Below are positions 51,352 through 60,374 of a DNA stretch of 64,000 nucleotides, one piece after another. Position numbers and translations under genes: made by a program. The number at the start of each line of letters is the position of its first letter. Position 1 is the stretch's first letter. A model generated the notes under the pieces. It was given only the letters and a program-made list of their open reading frames with translations, was not told the DNA's origin and searched no databases. Source of the stretch: Egicoccus sp. AB-alg6-2 (lineage in GTDB: Bacteria; Actinomycetota; Nitriliruptoria; Nitriliruptorales; Nitriliruptoraceae); the NCBI RefSeq assembly GCF_041821025.1, contig NZ_JBGUAY010000007.1, positions 186,001-250,000 on the forward strand. The letters run 5' to 3'.

Positions 51352-51791
51352 TCCGCGAGCGCCCCGGCGGCGTCGCGCATGGCGCGGTCGTGACTCCACA
51401 CCAGCGCCGGCCGTGCCAGCGGCGCCAGGACGTTCATCCAACCCGGTGTCGTGCGCACCTGCCACCGGAACCGCACGTCGGTTCCGCGGTCGACGGCGAA
51501 CATGCGCCACAGGCCGTGACCCTCGAGGTCGCCGCGTGCCTCCCACTCGATCAGTCCCGGCCGCTCGGCGCGAACCGTGGTCATCTCCCAGGTCAGCGTG
51601 TAGGGGAGGGCTGCGGCGATCGTGCCGCGATGCACAGCGCCGACCCCGTCGTCGCCTCCGGTGACCAGGCGTTGCACATCGGTCACCCGCGGCCAGCCGG
51701 CGAGGAAGCCGCGGGGATCCACCATGGCGTCGAACACGGCAGCCGGGGGAGCGCCGAGGTGGAAGTGGGTGCGCCGGTCGTACCAGACCAC
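51312..51791 (-). CDS. SRPBCC (START-like) family protein
   Basis: 159 residues from a GTG at 51791 preceded by GAAGGA. The hydrophobic-cavity fold is suggested by THFHLGAPPAAVFDAMVDPR, GFLAGWPRVTDVQRLV, GAVHRGTIAAALPYTLTWEM, GLIEWEARGDLEGHGLWRMF and RFRWQVRTTPGWMNVLAPLA. Such proteins bind lipids or polyketide-like ligands. There is no signal peptide. The 40-base overlap with the convergent phosphoribosyltransferase gene is unusual but both frames have good family matches. The ORF upstream of 51791 is Arg/Pro-rich and not coding. Confidence 0.82.
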   Translation of the reverse strand: MVWYDRRTHFHLGAPPAAVFDAMVDPRGFLAGWPRVTDVQRLVTGGDDGVGAVHRGTIAAALPYTLTWEMTTVRAERPGLIEWEARGDLEGHGLWRMFAVDRGTDVRFRWQVRTTPGWMNVLAPLARPALVWSHDRAMRDAAGALADYLDVPVSGFWAG

Positions 51792-51982
51792 ACGGCGTCC
51801 TTCGTCTCGAGCGGCCGCGGGAGGCCGGTGCGGTGGAGGCCGATGCGTCGGTCGTCGCCCCACGCGCAGCAGATCATCGCCGCCCGGCCGGCGCCAGCCC
51901 GCCGGCGCGTCCGAAGGGCCCGGGACGGGGGATCCCCGCGGCGCCAGGGGGCGTAGATTCCGGCGCGCGGAGAGGAGTCGCG

Positions 51983-52777
51983 GTGCCACGCTCAGGGTTT
52001 CATGTCGTGCGTCCGGATGGAGACGTGCAGCCGCTGATCGTGCACGTCCCCCACGCGGCGACCGCCATCCCCGGCGACGTCCGTGACGGCATCGCGCTCG
52101 ACGACGGGCAGCTGGCCGAGGAGCTGCGGCTGATGACCGACCACCGCACCGACGTGCTGGCTGCCGCGACCGCGCGGTACGGCGCCACCCGGTTCGTCAA
52201 CGGCTGGTCACGGTTGGTGGTCGATCCCGAGCGCTTCCTCGATCCCGACCTCGAGGAGATGGAGGCGGTCGGCATGGGGGCGGTCTACACCGCGACGAGC
52301 GACCTCGGCGTGTTGCGGACCCCGACGGCGCGGCAGCGCGAGGCCCTGCTCGACGCCTGGTTCCGCCCGTACCACGCAGCGCTGACCCTGCTCGTCGACC
52401 GCTACCTGGCAGCCTTCGACCGGTGCGCCCTGATCGATCTGCACTCCTATCCGTCGGCGCCCCTGCCATACGAGCGGCACGCCGAGGCGGACCGCCCGGC
52501 GTTGTGCATCGGGACCCACCCGGTGCACACGCCGCCGCGGGTGCGCGATCTCGTCGCCGATCTCGCCGCTGCGGCGGGCCTGCCGGTCGGGTTCGACACG
52601 CCCTTCGTCGGCACGTTCGTCCCCACGCCGCACCTCGGTGATCCGCGGGTGGTGTCGGTCATGCTCGAGATCCGGCGTGAGACCTACCTCGACGAGGCCA
52701 CCGCGACCCCGCACGCCGGCGAGGCGCAGCTGAGCGCATTCGTCGGTGCGGTCGCCGAAGCGCTGCGCGACGGCTGA
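51983..52777 (+). CDS. N-formylglutamate amidohydrolase family protein
   Basis: 264-residue zinc hydrolase of the HutG-like family. It begins RSGFHVVRPDGDVQPLIVHV and continues HAATAIPGD, with later blocks DHRTDVLAAATARYGATRFV, FRPYHAALTLLVDRYLAAFD, ALIDLHSYPSAPLPYERHAE and GTFVPTPHLGDPRVVSVMLE. The His and Asp/Glu metal ligands are spread across these. The family cleaves N-formyl-glutamate or related amides; here no hut genes are adjacent, so the in vivo substrate is open. The GTG at 51983 has GGAGAGGAG upstream and is the best start. Stands alone. Confidence 0.88.
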   Translation: MPRSGFHVVRPDGDVQPLIVHVPHAATAIPGDVRDGIALDDGQLAEELRLMTDHRTDVLAAATARYGATRFVNGWSRLVVDPERFLDPDLEEMEAVGMGAVYTATSDLGVLRTPTARQREALLDAWFRPYHAALTLLVDRYLAAFDRCALIDLHSYPSAPLPYERHAEADRPALCIGTHPVHTPPRVRDLVADLAAAAGLPVGFDTPFVGTFVPTPHLGDPRVVSVMLEIRRETYLDEATATPHAGEAQLSAFVGAVAEALRDG

Positions 52778-52808
52778 GTGCCGCAGGTGGCCGGAAACGC
52801 TGATCCCG

Positions 52809-53582
52809 TCAGCCCCCGGCACGGAAGGCGCCGGCCACCTCGGCGACGAGATCCGCCTTCCTGGCGCGGGACGGGACCTGACGACCGAGCTCGCGGACCA
52901 GTTCACGAAGCTCCGCCACCGTGGCCGACGCGGCGAGCCCGGACGGTCCCGTGGCCACGAGGGTGGCGACCGCTGCGAGGTCGTCCTGGAACGCCTCGCG
53001 GGCAGCGAGGCGTTCCGCATCGGAACGGGCGCGCAGCACCGACGAGGGATGCACGGTCGGCACGGTCGGCAGCCCGCCGGGGCCCAGGTGCAGGCGCCCC
53101 CGCGCCTGGGTCACCTTCGTCTTCGGGCCCAGCACGGCCTGCGCGGCCGTGGCACCCAGCAGCACCAGCGCCTTCGGATGCGTCTGTGCCAACTCGGCCT
53201 GCAACCACGGCAGGCAGGCACGTATCTCGATCGCACTCGGCTTCTCGTGGATGCGGCGCTTCCCGCGCCGTTCCGACCACTTGAAGTGCTTCACCGCGTT
53301 CGTGCGGTACTGCGCCACGTCGCCCAACCCGACGGCCGTCAGCGCCCGGTCGAGCTCCTGCCCGGCCGGACCGACGAACGGGCGGCCCTCCTGGTCCTCG
53401 CGATCGCCGGGCTGCTCGCCCACCAGGACCAGCGTTGCGGCGGCGGCACCCTCGCCGAACACGGTCTGCGTGCCGGTCAGGTGCAGGTCACAGGCCGTGC
53501 AGTCGGCGGCGATCCGGGCGAGCTCGGTCAGCGAGGCGTCCGGCGGGATCAGTGCCGCGGCGGTCGTCTGCGGTGCACGCAC
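52809..53582 (-). CDS. udgX: UdgX-type uracil-DNA glycosylase with C-terminal extension
   Basis: 257 residues from the GTG at 53582, which has GGGAGG upstream; an ATG 12 codons earlier is weaker. The uracil-DNA glycosylase fold shows VLVGEQPGDREDQEGRPFVG (active-site motif A), YRTNAVKHFKW, the UdgX loop KRRIHEKP (His112), and VPTVHPSSVLRARSDAERL. Cysteines in DCTACDLH and ACLPW fit the 4Fe-4S cluster. UdgX forms a covalent bond to the deoxyribose of uracil sites through that histidine. After about residue 205 there is an extra SAP/HeH-like domain, ASATVAELRELVRELGRQVP, then SRARKADLVAEVAGAF, not present in the mycobacterial enzyme. Divergent from the antiporter gene. Confidence 0.93.
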   Translation of the reverse strand: MRAPQTTAAALIPPDASLTELARIAADCTACDLHLTGTQTVFGEGAAAATLVLVGEQPGDREDQEGRPFVGPAGQELDRALTAVGLGDVAQYRTNAVKHFKWSERRGKRRIHEKPSAIEIRACLPWLQAELAQTHPKALVLLGATAAQAVLGPKTKVTQARGRLHLGPGGLPTVPTVHPSSVLRARSDAERLAAREAFQDDLAAVATLVATGPSGLAASATVAELRELVRELGRQVPSRARKADLVAEVAGAFRAGG

Positions 53583-53672
53583 GGTGGTCGCCTCCCGATG
53601 GACTACGAACGTGACCATCGCACGACCGCCCGGCGGGCCGTAGGGTGCCCAACCCGGTCGGAGGAGGGTGGA

Positions 53673-55190
53673 TTGTCGCTCGCCCTGCCGGTCGACCTGC
53701 CCGTGCTGGTCGTCGGCGCGCTGTTGGTCGCGGCCGTGCTCGTGGCCGGGCTGTCCGACCGGCTGCGGATGCCCGGCGCCTTGGTGTCGCTGGGGCTGGG
53801 CATGTTCCTCGGCAGCGACGTGCTCGGACTGGTCGCCTTCGACGACGCCGATCTGGCCCGCAACCTCGGGGTGATCGCCCTGGTGGTGATCCTGTTCGAG
53901 GGTGGACTGACGACCAAGCCCGAGGACCTGCGGCGGGGTGGGCTGCCGGGCTTCGTGCTCTCCAACCTCGGCGTGCTGGTGACGGCGTCGGTCACGGCGG
54001 TGGCCCTGGTGCTGCTGCTCGACGTCGGGTGGCGGACGGGGTTCCTGCTGGGCGCCATCGTCGGCTCGACCGATGCGGCCGCCGTCTTCGACCTGCTGCG
54101 CCGCACGCCGTTGCCGCGCCGGATCGCGTCGGTGCTCGAGGTCGAGTCCGGTGCCAACGACCCGTTCGCCGTCGTGCTCACGATCGGGATCCTCGCGACC
54201 GCGGAGACCGCGGGACACTGGCGCGACTGGGTCGTGCTCGGCGCGACGCAGCTGGTGGGCGGCATCCTGTTCGGGGTGGTCGTCGGTCTCTTCGGAACGT
54301 TGCTGTTGCGCCGGTGGCGGCTGCGGTCGCAGGCGCTGTTCCCGTTGCTGGCCCTCGCCATCGCCGCGGTCGCCTACGGAAGCGCGGCGGTCATCGGCGC
54401 ATCCGGGTTCCTCGCGGTCTACATCGCCGGCCTGGCCATCGGCGCCGGCGTCCCACGCCAGCGCCGCATCATCCGCAACTTCGTGACCACGCTCGCCAAC
54501 AGTGCCGACCTCGGCCTGTTCCTGCTGCTCGGCCTGCTCGTCAACCCCTCACGGCTGGGCGCCGTCGCGGTCCCGGCACTGGCGGTGACGGCCGTGCTGC
54601 TCTTCGTCGCCCGCCCGATCGCCACCGTGGTGTGCCTGACCCCCTTCCGCTTCGGCTGGCGCGACCAGGTGGTCGCGTCCTGGGCCGGGTTGCGGGGCGC
54701 GGTGCCCATCGTGCTCGCCACCTTCCCCCTGACCGCCGGCTATCCGCGCGGGGCGACGATCTTCGACGTCGTGTTCTTCGTGGTGCTGATCTCGGTGGCG
54801 GTGCAGGGCGCGACCGTCGGTCCGCTGGTGCGCCGGCTCGGACTGGAGACCGACCGCCCGGCGTGGGAGAACCTCGCCGAGGCGCTGCCGGTCGAGTCGC
54901 TCGACGTCCACCTGGTCGAGTTGACCGTCGCCGAGGAACTGCCGATCTGCGGCCGGGCGCTGCGCGACATCCCGCTGCCGCCCGGGATGCTGGTCACGAC
55001 GCTGGTGCGCGGCCATCAGTCGCTCGTCCCCACCGGGACCACCCGGCTCCAACCCGACGACCTCCTGGTGATCACGGTCGCCGCCAGCGACGACGCAGCG
55101 GCGCTGGTCAGCCGCTGGGCGCGGCGGCGAGGACACCGCGAGGAAGTCCCTGGTCGCGTGGACGACGGTGACGGTCGGGATCCGGAATGA
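53673..55190 (+). CDS. CPA1-family K+/H+ (or Na+/H+) antiporter with RCK-C domain
   Basis: 505 residues from a TTG at 53673 whose site is GGAGGAGGG. About 12 helices; landmark motifs are LVVILFEGGLTTKPEDLRRG, AIVGSTDAAAVFDLLRRTPL, SVLEVESGANDPFAVVLTIG with the ion-binding ND, and SWAGLRGAVPIVLATFPLTA. The C-terminal cytosolic region (about 395-480) is an RCK-C/TrkA-C ligand domain: VELTVAEELPICGRALRDIP, LVTTLVRGHQSLVPTGTTRL, PDDLLVITVAASDDAAALVS. This CvrA/NhaP2-like architecture usually exports potassium. The stop overlaps the next gene by four bases. Confidence 0.94.
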   Translation: MSLALPVDLPVLVVGALLVAAVLVAGLSDRLRMPGALVSLGLGMFLGSDVLGLVAFDDADLARNLGVIALVVILFEGGLTTKPEDLRRGGLPGFVLSNLGVLVTASVTAVALVLLLDVGWRTGFLLGAIVGSTDAAAVFDLLRRTPLPRRIASVLEVESGANDPFAVVLTIGILATAETAGHWRDWVVLGATQLVGGILFGVVVGLFGTLLLRRWRLRSQALFPLLALAIAAVAYGSAAVIGASGFLAVYIAGLAIGAGVPRQRRIIRNFVTTLANSADLGLFLLLGLLVNPSRLGAVAVPALAVTAVLLFVARPIATVVCLTPFRFGWRDQVVASWAGLRGAVPIVLATFPLTAGYPRGATIFDVVFFVVLISVAVQGATVGPLVRRLGLETDRPAWENLAEALPVESLDVHLVELTVAEELPICGRALRDIPLPPGMLVTTLVRGHQSLVPTGTTRLQPDDLLVITVAASDDAAALVSRWARRRGHREEVPGRVDDGDGRDPE

Positions 55191-56116
55191 AGGATGACCG
55201 CTTCGGCCGGGACCTCGCCGTCGTCGGACACCTGCGCGATCATCCGAAGGGGCGGGCATGGTTGCGCGGTCTGCCCGAACTGGTCGAGACGGTGTCACGG
55301 GGCTGGGACCTGCAGGTGGGGGAGCCCTGGCCCGACGGTCGGGCGGCCTGGACGGCGCCTGCGGTCACCCGCGACGGCCATGACGTCGTCCTGAAATTGA
55401 GTTGGCCCCACGAGGAAGCGGCGGGGGAGGCGGCCGCGCTGTATCACTGGCGGGGCCACGGGGCCGTCGAGGTCGTGCGGCACGATCCCCAGCGGTGGGC
55501 GCTGCTGCTCGCACGCTGCCGGCCCGGGCTCGCACTGCGCGCGCACGACGCCGCGGTCGACGGTCGGCTGGAGATCGCGGCGGACGTTCTGCGGCGGCTG
55601 TGGGCGGTGCCGGTGCCGGAGCGAACGCTGGGCCCGGTCCCCGATCTGGCGTCGGTCACGACCCGCTGGGCCGAACTCGCGGACCGGCGGCTGGCCGGAG
55701 TCGACGTGGACCACGACCCGGGCGTCGTTCGTACCGGCGTCGACCTGCTGCGCTCGCTGCCCGCGGGGGCCACGGCTGTGGTGCTGCTGCACGGCGACTT
55801 CAATCCCGGCAACGTGCTGCTCGACTCCGGGCGGGGCTGGCTGGCGATCGACCCGAAGCCGATGCTCGGCGATCCTGCCTACGACCCGTGGCCCCTGGTG
55901 ACCCAACTCGGCCACCCGTTCACGACCGCCGATCCGGTTGGCGTACTGCGGCGGCGTTTCCGGAGGTTCGGCGATCTCGTCGGGGCACCTGCCGACCGGC
56001 TGGCGGCCTGGTCGCTGGCACGTACCGTCGAGTCCGGCCTGTGGGAGCACGCGCACGGCCGAGCCGGGGCGGCCGCTGCCGAATTCGCCCGGGCCGCGGT
56101 CGTCGCGCGCGTGTGA
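55187..56116 (+). CDS. APH(6)-type aminoglycoside phosphotransferase family kinase
   Basis: 309 residues of the streptomycin 6-kinase-like group. ATP-lobe motif is DGHDVVLKLSWPHEEAAGEA, with the catalytic loop VVLLHGDFNPGNVLLDSG (HGDxxxxN) and the metal-binding LAIDPKPMLGDPAYDPWPLV, the IDPKP signature of the APH(6) family. An N-terminal helix precedes the kinase fold. Chromosomal homologs often lack clear resistance activity and may phosphorylate other small molecules. The ATG overlaps the antiporter stop (ATGA). No mobile element is nearby, so acquired resistance is unlikely. Confidence 0.88.
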   Translation: MKDDRFGRDLAVVGHLRDHPKGRAWLRGLPELVETVSRGWDLQVGEPWPDGRAAWTAPAVTRDGHDVVLKLSWPHEEAAGEAAALYHWRGHGAVEVVRHDPQRWALLLARCRPGLALRAHDAAVDGRLEIAADVLRRLWAVPVPERTLGPVPDLASVTTRWAELADRRLAGVDVDHDPGVVRTGVDLLRSLPAGATAVVLLHGDFNPGNVLLDSGRGWLAIDPKPMLGDPAYDPWPLVTQLGHPFTTADPVGVLRRRFRRFGDLVGAPADRLAAWSLARTVESGLWEHAHGRAGAAAAEFARAAVVARV

Positions 56117-56133
56117 CGAGCCGACGCGTGCCG

Positions 56134-58596
56134 TCAGCGGGCCGTCGTGGTTCCGTCGTCGACGAGGTAGGCCAACGTCCGGGCCAGGAACGAGCCCATC
56201 TGGGCGCGGGTGACGGTGCCTTCGGGCCGGTATCGGCCGGTGCCGTCTCCGCCGGTGAGCCCTCCACCGGCCGCCTTGCCGATGTTGACCTCGTGGGTGT
56301 TGCCGGCGACGTCGCTGAACGCTCCGCTGCCTTTCGCCATCTCGGTGGCGGTGCGGTACTCCAGCGCCCGGACCAGGAACGTCGCCATCTGGGCCCGCGT
56401 GACCGGCGCGTCGGGCCGGTAGGTGCGGTCGGCGTAGCCGCCGATGACGCCCGCGGTGGCGAGCCGCCGGATGTTGACCTCGTGACGCGTTCCGGTCACG
56501 TCGGTGAAGTCCACGCTGGCGGCCGGCAGGGTCCCACCGGCGGCCGTGATCGTGTTGGCGATGAAGGTCGCCATCTGGCCGCGGGTAACCGGCTGGCCGG
56601 GACGGTAGGTGCCGTCGGAGAAGCCGCCGGCGACCGCATAGTGGGCGACGCAGTCGATGCCCGCGCCGTGCGTGTCGGTGGACGCCACGTCGCGGAACGC
56701 GTTGCGAGGAGCGGCCGCACACGTGCTCGTGATGTCGCGCACCGTGGTGGTCGGGGGCGCCGGCGGTGGTGCCTGGGGCACGGTGGCGAGCAGCGCCTCG
56801 ATGTCGAGCAGCCCGAAGCCGTGGTCGCGGTCGCGGCCGGTCGCGCCGAGATCCCGGGCCGTTGCGGCCAGTGCGGTCCGCGTCTGGGCGGCCGTTGCCC
56901 CGGCCGCCTCGAGGTACAGCGCCGCGGCGCCGGCGACGATCGGCGCGGCGAACGAGGTCCCGTTGACCACGCCGTACCCGCCGCGCTCGCCCAGGCTGAG
57001 CACGCCCGTCGTCGCGGTGGAGCCGTTACCGCCCGGGGCGACCAGTTCGACCCAGGCCGCACGGTTCGAGTAAGGAGCCAGGATGGCGTTGGGTCCCGTC
57101 GCGCCGACCGCGATCGTGGCCGGATGTTCGGCCGGGACGCTCGGCTGGTCGACCAGCGCCTCGTTGCCGGCAGCGGCGACGATCAGCACGCCGGCCTGCT
57201 GGGCGCGCGCCAGGGCGGCGGCGATCACCGGCGGCGTGACGCCGCGTGAGCCGAGCGAGAGGTTGAGGATCTGGACGCGGTCGGCGACGCCACGGTCGAT
57301 CGCTGCGGCGATGGCGTTGGCGTTGCCGCAGCCGGCGAAGTCGAACACCTGGTAGGGCCGGATCTTCGCGCCTGGGGCGATCCCGGCCACGGAACCGGAC
57401 GCAGCGGCCGCGACGCCGGACACCAGCGTCCCGTGGCCGCCGCGGTCGGAGTTCCCGCCACTCGCGAGTGCCCGTCCGCGGACCGTGTCGTAGCCACCGA
57501 CCACCCGACCACCGAACTCGGAGCGGCGTCCGTCGACGCCGTCGTCGATGACGCCGATGGTGATGCCCGCCCCGGTGGCACGTCCGGTCGCGGCGCCGGC
57601 GCGCACCTCGTTGCGCCACCACGCGTCGGCACCGGCGGCCGTTGCCACCGTCTCCGTGGTGGCCGTGGGAAGCAGTTCGGCGTCGCGGACCTCGGCGACC
57701 CCGGGAAGTGCCCGGAGCCCACCGACGGCACCGCGGTCGGCGAGCAGCACCTCGAAACGTCCCGACGCGTGGTGCACCGAGCTCGGGACCAGGCCCGCAG
57801 CCCTCGCGGAGGCCAGGGCGGTCGCCAGGCGGCCGGGAGCGGCGACGACGTCCTGGCGCGTGAACACGGTGCTCTGGCAGGCGCCGCCGGGCCAGATGCC
57901 GACCGGCTCGTCCTCCTCGGGCATCTCGTCGACGAGGCGGCCGTCACCGGCGTAGGACTCGACGAAGAACGCGAACTCGGTGGGTGAACCGAGTGCCGAA
58001 GCCGGGAACGGGTAGCCGGCACCGTGCCCGTCGGGGGCGAGCTGTCCGGCCCCGGCGTGGGCCACGGTCCTGGTGTCGAGGTCGTAGACGACGCCGGTGA
58101 GCTGACCGTTCAGCGTGGCGATGTCGACGAGGAAGTTGCGGCGCGCGTCGGTCTGCAGCAGCAGCGACACGCCGCCGAGCAGGTCGTCGCGGGTGATGGC
58201 ACGACAGGTCTCGAAGGTGAACGCCAGCGTCGGTGGCGAGAGTGAGCGGCGCAGGTCCAGTACGTCGGCGCGACGCAGGTCGAGACGGGCCCCGCCCGCG
58301 TCACCGCAGAAGTCGTTGAAGGTGTAGGCCTCGCCGCTGAGGGCGGGCGTGAAGACGGCACCGGGCGCGGCGGCGGTACGAACGTCGGCGCGGTCGTCGT
58401 CGGCCTTTTTCCGCAGGTCGTCGAGGTGGGCGGGTTCGGGCCGCGTCGGCAGGTCGAGGCCGAGTTGCGGTGCCCCGGGCGCGGGAGCGGCCGTGGCCGG
58501 GCCCGCGAACAACGTCAGGCACAGCGTCGCGGCGAGCACCCCGGCCGTCGCACGCGGTCGCCGACTCGTGAATCCCGCCATCGGCCGACGCCCCAT
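56134..58596 (-). CDS. Secreted subtilisin-like protease with three SLH domains
   Basis: About 820 residues. Signal peptide residues 1-37 (ATAGVLAATLCLTLFAGPAT then AAPAP). A propeptide-like region of about 300 residues follows. The S8 protease domain has the catalytic triad Asp351 (ITIGVIDDGVDGRRSEFGG), His388 (SDRGGHGTLVSGVAAAASG) and Ser548 (GVVNGTSFAAPIVAGAAALY), with AAAGNEALVDQPSVPAEH as the oxyanion Asn region. The C-terminal 200 residues contain three S-layer homology repeats: FRDVASTDTHGAGIDCVAHY, GGFSDGTYRPGQPVTRGQMA and two similar ones ending YRPEGTVTRAQMGSFLARTL. The SLH set should anchor it to the cell wall. The ATG at 58596 or an ATG five codons later is the start. Confidence 0.92.
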   Translation of the reverse strand: MGRRPMAGFTSRRPRATAGVLAATLCLTLFAGPATAAPAPGAPQLGLDLPTRPEPAHLDDLRKKADDDRADVRTAAAPGAVFTPALSGEAYTFNDFCGDAGGARLDLRRADVLDLRRSLSPPTLAFTFETCRAITRDDLLGGVSLLLQTDARRNFLVDIATLNGQLTGVVYDLDTRTVAHAGAGQLAPDGHGAGYPFPASALGSPTEFAFFVESYAGDGRLVDEMPEEDEPVGIWPGGACQSTVFTRQDVVAAPGRLATALASARAAGLVPSSVHHASGRFEVLLADRGAVGGLRALPGVAEVRDAELLPTATTETVATAAGADAWWRNEVRAGAATGRATGAGITIGVIDDGVDGRRSEFGGRVVGGYDTVRGRALASGGNSDRGGHGTLVSGVAAAASGSVAGIAPGAKIRPYQVFDFAGCGNANAIAAAIDRGVADRVQILNLSLGSRGVTPPVIAAALARAQQAGVLIVAAAGNEALVDQPSVPAEHPATIAVGATGPNAILAPYSNRAAWVELVAPGGNGSTATTGVLSLGERGGYGVVNGTSFAAPIVAGAAALYLEAAGATAAQTRTALAATARDLGATGRDRDHGFGLLDIEALLATVPQAPPPAPPTTTVRDITSTCAAAPRNAFRDVASTDTHGAGIDCVAHYAVAGGFSDGTYRPGQPVTRGQMATFIANTITAAGGTLPAASVDFTDVTGTRHEVNIRRLATAGVIGGYADRTYRPDAPVTRAQMATFLVRALEYRTATEMAKGSGAFSDVAGNTHEVNIGKAAGGGLTGGDGTGRYRPEGTVTRAQMGSFLARTLAYLVDDGTTTAR

Positions 58597-58858
58597 GTCC
58601 ACCCCGGGCCGGCTCTCGGTCCCGACCCTGAGTGTCGGCCGCACCCATGCTCCACCGTAGGAGTTGGGGCAAGGACGTGCCCCGGGCGCTCGAATTCCGT
58701 CGACTTCCGCGTCGGCAGCCGGCGTTGATGACACCTGCCGAAAAGGGATGCGTCGTCCGGGCGTTTCCGCGTTGTCGCCAGCCGTTGACGCCACGTCAGC
58801 GCGGTCGGATGATGGACCGGTACCTCGCCACTGCCATCGGTCGTAGGAGCAGTTGGGC

Positions 58859-59059
58859 ATGGCGCAGTCACGAATGTGGATGTGGCGGTTCTTGAAGCTC
58901 TCGCTGCTCGTCGCCATCTTCTACGTTCTGATGTCGCTGGTCATCGCGATTGGTTCAGCTGCCACGGGACATCTGGAGAAGGCGGTGCTCACGGGGCTCG
59001 CCGCGGGGGTCTGCGCTCTGGCTGTGCGCGTCCACCGGATCGGCAGCAAGCGCGCGTGA
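58859..59059 (+). CDS. Small two-helix membrane protein, 66 residues
   Basis: Begins MAQSRMWMWRFLKLSLLVAI after AGGAGC. Helix one is LSLLVAIFYVLMSLVIAIGS and helix two is KAVLTGLAAGVCALAVRV. Basic residues at both ends suggest both termini inside the cell. No family recognised. A perfect 15-bp hairpin follows at 59164-59199, supporting a short transcription unit. It is divergent from the SLH protease. Confidence 0.65.
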   Translation: MAQSRMWMWRFLKLSLLVAIFYVLMSLVIAIGSAATGHLEKAVLTGLAAGVCALAVRVHRIGSKRA

Positions 59060-59163
59060 CGCTGGGCCTGCCACACGTCTCGACTCACCGAGACGGCCGG
59101 CATGGGACCGCCCGCTGCGGGTCAGGGACGCACATCGGACGACCGGCAGCATCCGCCGACCGG

Positions 59164-59199
59164 GACGTCGAGCCTCCGCGACAGCGGAGGCTCGACGTC
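59164..59199. terminator. Perfect 15-bp terminator hairpin
   Basis: GACGTCGAGCCTCCG (59164-59178) pairs with CGGAGGCTCGACGTC (59185-59199), loop CGACAG. It lies between the small membrane protein gene and the convergent secreted-protein gene, and can end both. Confidence 0.75.
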
Positions 59200-59218
59200 G
59201 TTGCGACAACCCCCGGCC

Positions 59219-59680
59219 TCAGCCGTAGGCAGGGGGTCGGATGCGGTTCGTGTGGAGGTCCAGGAGGATCTTGGCGCACTGCGCTCGGTTGTTGGCCACG
59301 AACTCGCCATAGAACGCGTACGGGTACTCGAGGAACAGGCTCTCCAGCATCTCGCACTGCGACAGAGCCGCCGGCATGCTCAAGCTGTTTGCCGGCACGT
59401 ACCCGTGCTGTCGGAGCGACTGCAATCCACGGGCGACCGTCGTGATACAGCCTTCTCGAGAGAGGATCGGCAGGTCATCGACGCCCTGGAAGTCGTCGAA
59501 CACGTAGTAGATCGGCACCCAGTACGCCGTGGTCGACCCGAAGACGTCATCACGGGTGTCGTAGGCGCCGTCGCAGAACGACTGAGGCGTGACGGGACGG
59601 TTCGGTGCAGCCGCGGCTGGCAACGCGGTGACGAACAGCATCCCTACGGCAAGCGCAGCAGCCAACAGTTGTCTCATCAT
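59219..59680 (-). CDS. Secreted hypothetical protein with four cysteines
   Basis: 153 residues from the ATG at 59680 with GGAGG seven bases upstream. The signal peptide is MMRQLLAAALAVGMLFVTAL then PAAAAP, with likely cleavage near AAA. The mature protein has Cys in SFCDGAYDTR, EGCITTVARGL, LSQCEMLESLF and RAQCAKILLDL, probably two disulfides, plus aromatic stretches AYWVPIYYVFDDF. No family recognised. Standing alone, convergent with the small membrane protein gene. About 220 bases of noncoding DNA separate it from the next gene. Confidence 0.75.
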   Translation of the reverse strand: MMRQLLAAALAVGMLFVTALPAAAAPNRPVTPQSFCDGAYDTRDDVFGSTTAYWVPIYYVFDDFQGVDDLPILSREGCITTVARGLQSLRQHGYVPANSLSMPAALSQCEMLESLFLEYPYAFYGEFVANNRAQCAKILLDLHTNRIRPPAYG

Positions 59681-59900
59681 GTCGAGTCCTCCCCTTGCGC
59701 CCGCCCGCTGATGCGGACTCCCCAGCGCCGCCCGACTCAACCATCCGCTTCGCGCCGAAGAGAGCCCCCCGTGGACCGGGTGCGCCCTCCGCGAAGCGCG
59801 GTGCAGCCGCCCCAAGGCGCAACTGACCGTCGAACCGCAACCACATGCGGTGAGATGCCGGCTCTCGTCGAGCAAGGAGCCCGCGTCGGAAGCCGCCGAC

Positions 59901-60374
59901 TCAGTCGTCCTCGAGTTCCTCGCGGAGGCCGTCGGGGTCGATGAGGCCGCCGGCGGCGGCCAGCGCGCCGGCGGTGGTCACGGCGCGGTCGTAGACGACC
60001 GCGAAGTAGTTGGCCGCGATCTGCTCGTGGCCGGGCAACGGTGGCGGACCGAGCGAACGGGGGACGGCCGCCGGCTCGTCGGTGATCTGCACGCCCGTCT
60101 CCGTCTCGGGCAACTGCGCGGGATCGCCCCAGAACTCGACCGGGTCGGGCTGGTTGCGGTTGCGTCCCCGGCTGCGGCCGCGGTTGTTGCGGCCGGACTT
60201 GCCGCCGCCGCCACCGCCGCCCCCCGCGCCGCCGTTGCCGCCGCGTTGGCCACCCCCGCGACGCTCGGCCTGCGCCGCCGGCTGGCCGGCGCCAGCGCCG
60301 GCGCGGCCGCGGCCACGGCGGTTGCGCGAAGGCTTGCGGCCGCCCTCGCCCCCGGCGTTTCGGGCTGCGTTCAT
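59901..60374 (-). CDS. Arg/Gly-rich protein coupled to the SNF2 helicase
   Basis: 157 residues. The N-terminal half is a disordered RGG-like region (SRNRRGRGRAGAGAG and GGQRGGNGGAGG, then NNRGRSRGRNRNQ), of the kind that binds nucleic acids. The C-terminal half is acidic and ordered: PVEFWGDPAQLPETETGVQI, then NYFAVVYDRAVTTAGALAAA, ending LREELEDD. The ATG at 60374 overlaps the helicase stop (ATGA), so the two are translationally coupled. No family is recognised; a nucleic-acid-binding accessory to the helicase is inferred from composition and coupling. Confidence 0.72.
   Translation of the reverse strand: MNAARNAGGEGGRKPSRNRRGRGRAGAGAGQPAAQAERRGGGQRGGNGGAGGGGGGGGKSGRNNRGRSRGRNRNQPDPVEFWGDPAQLPETETGVQITDEPAAVPRSLGPPPLPGHEQIAANYFAVVYDRAVTTAGALAAAGGLIDPDGLREELEDD

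Noticed and set aside
55187-56116. Acquired aminoglycoside-resistance gene
   Set aside because: No mobile element, integron or base-composition shift nearby; it is operonic with an antiporter and looks native.
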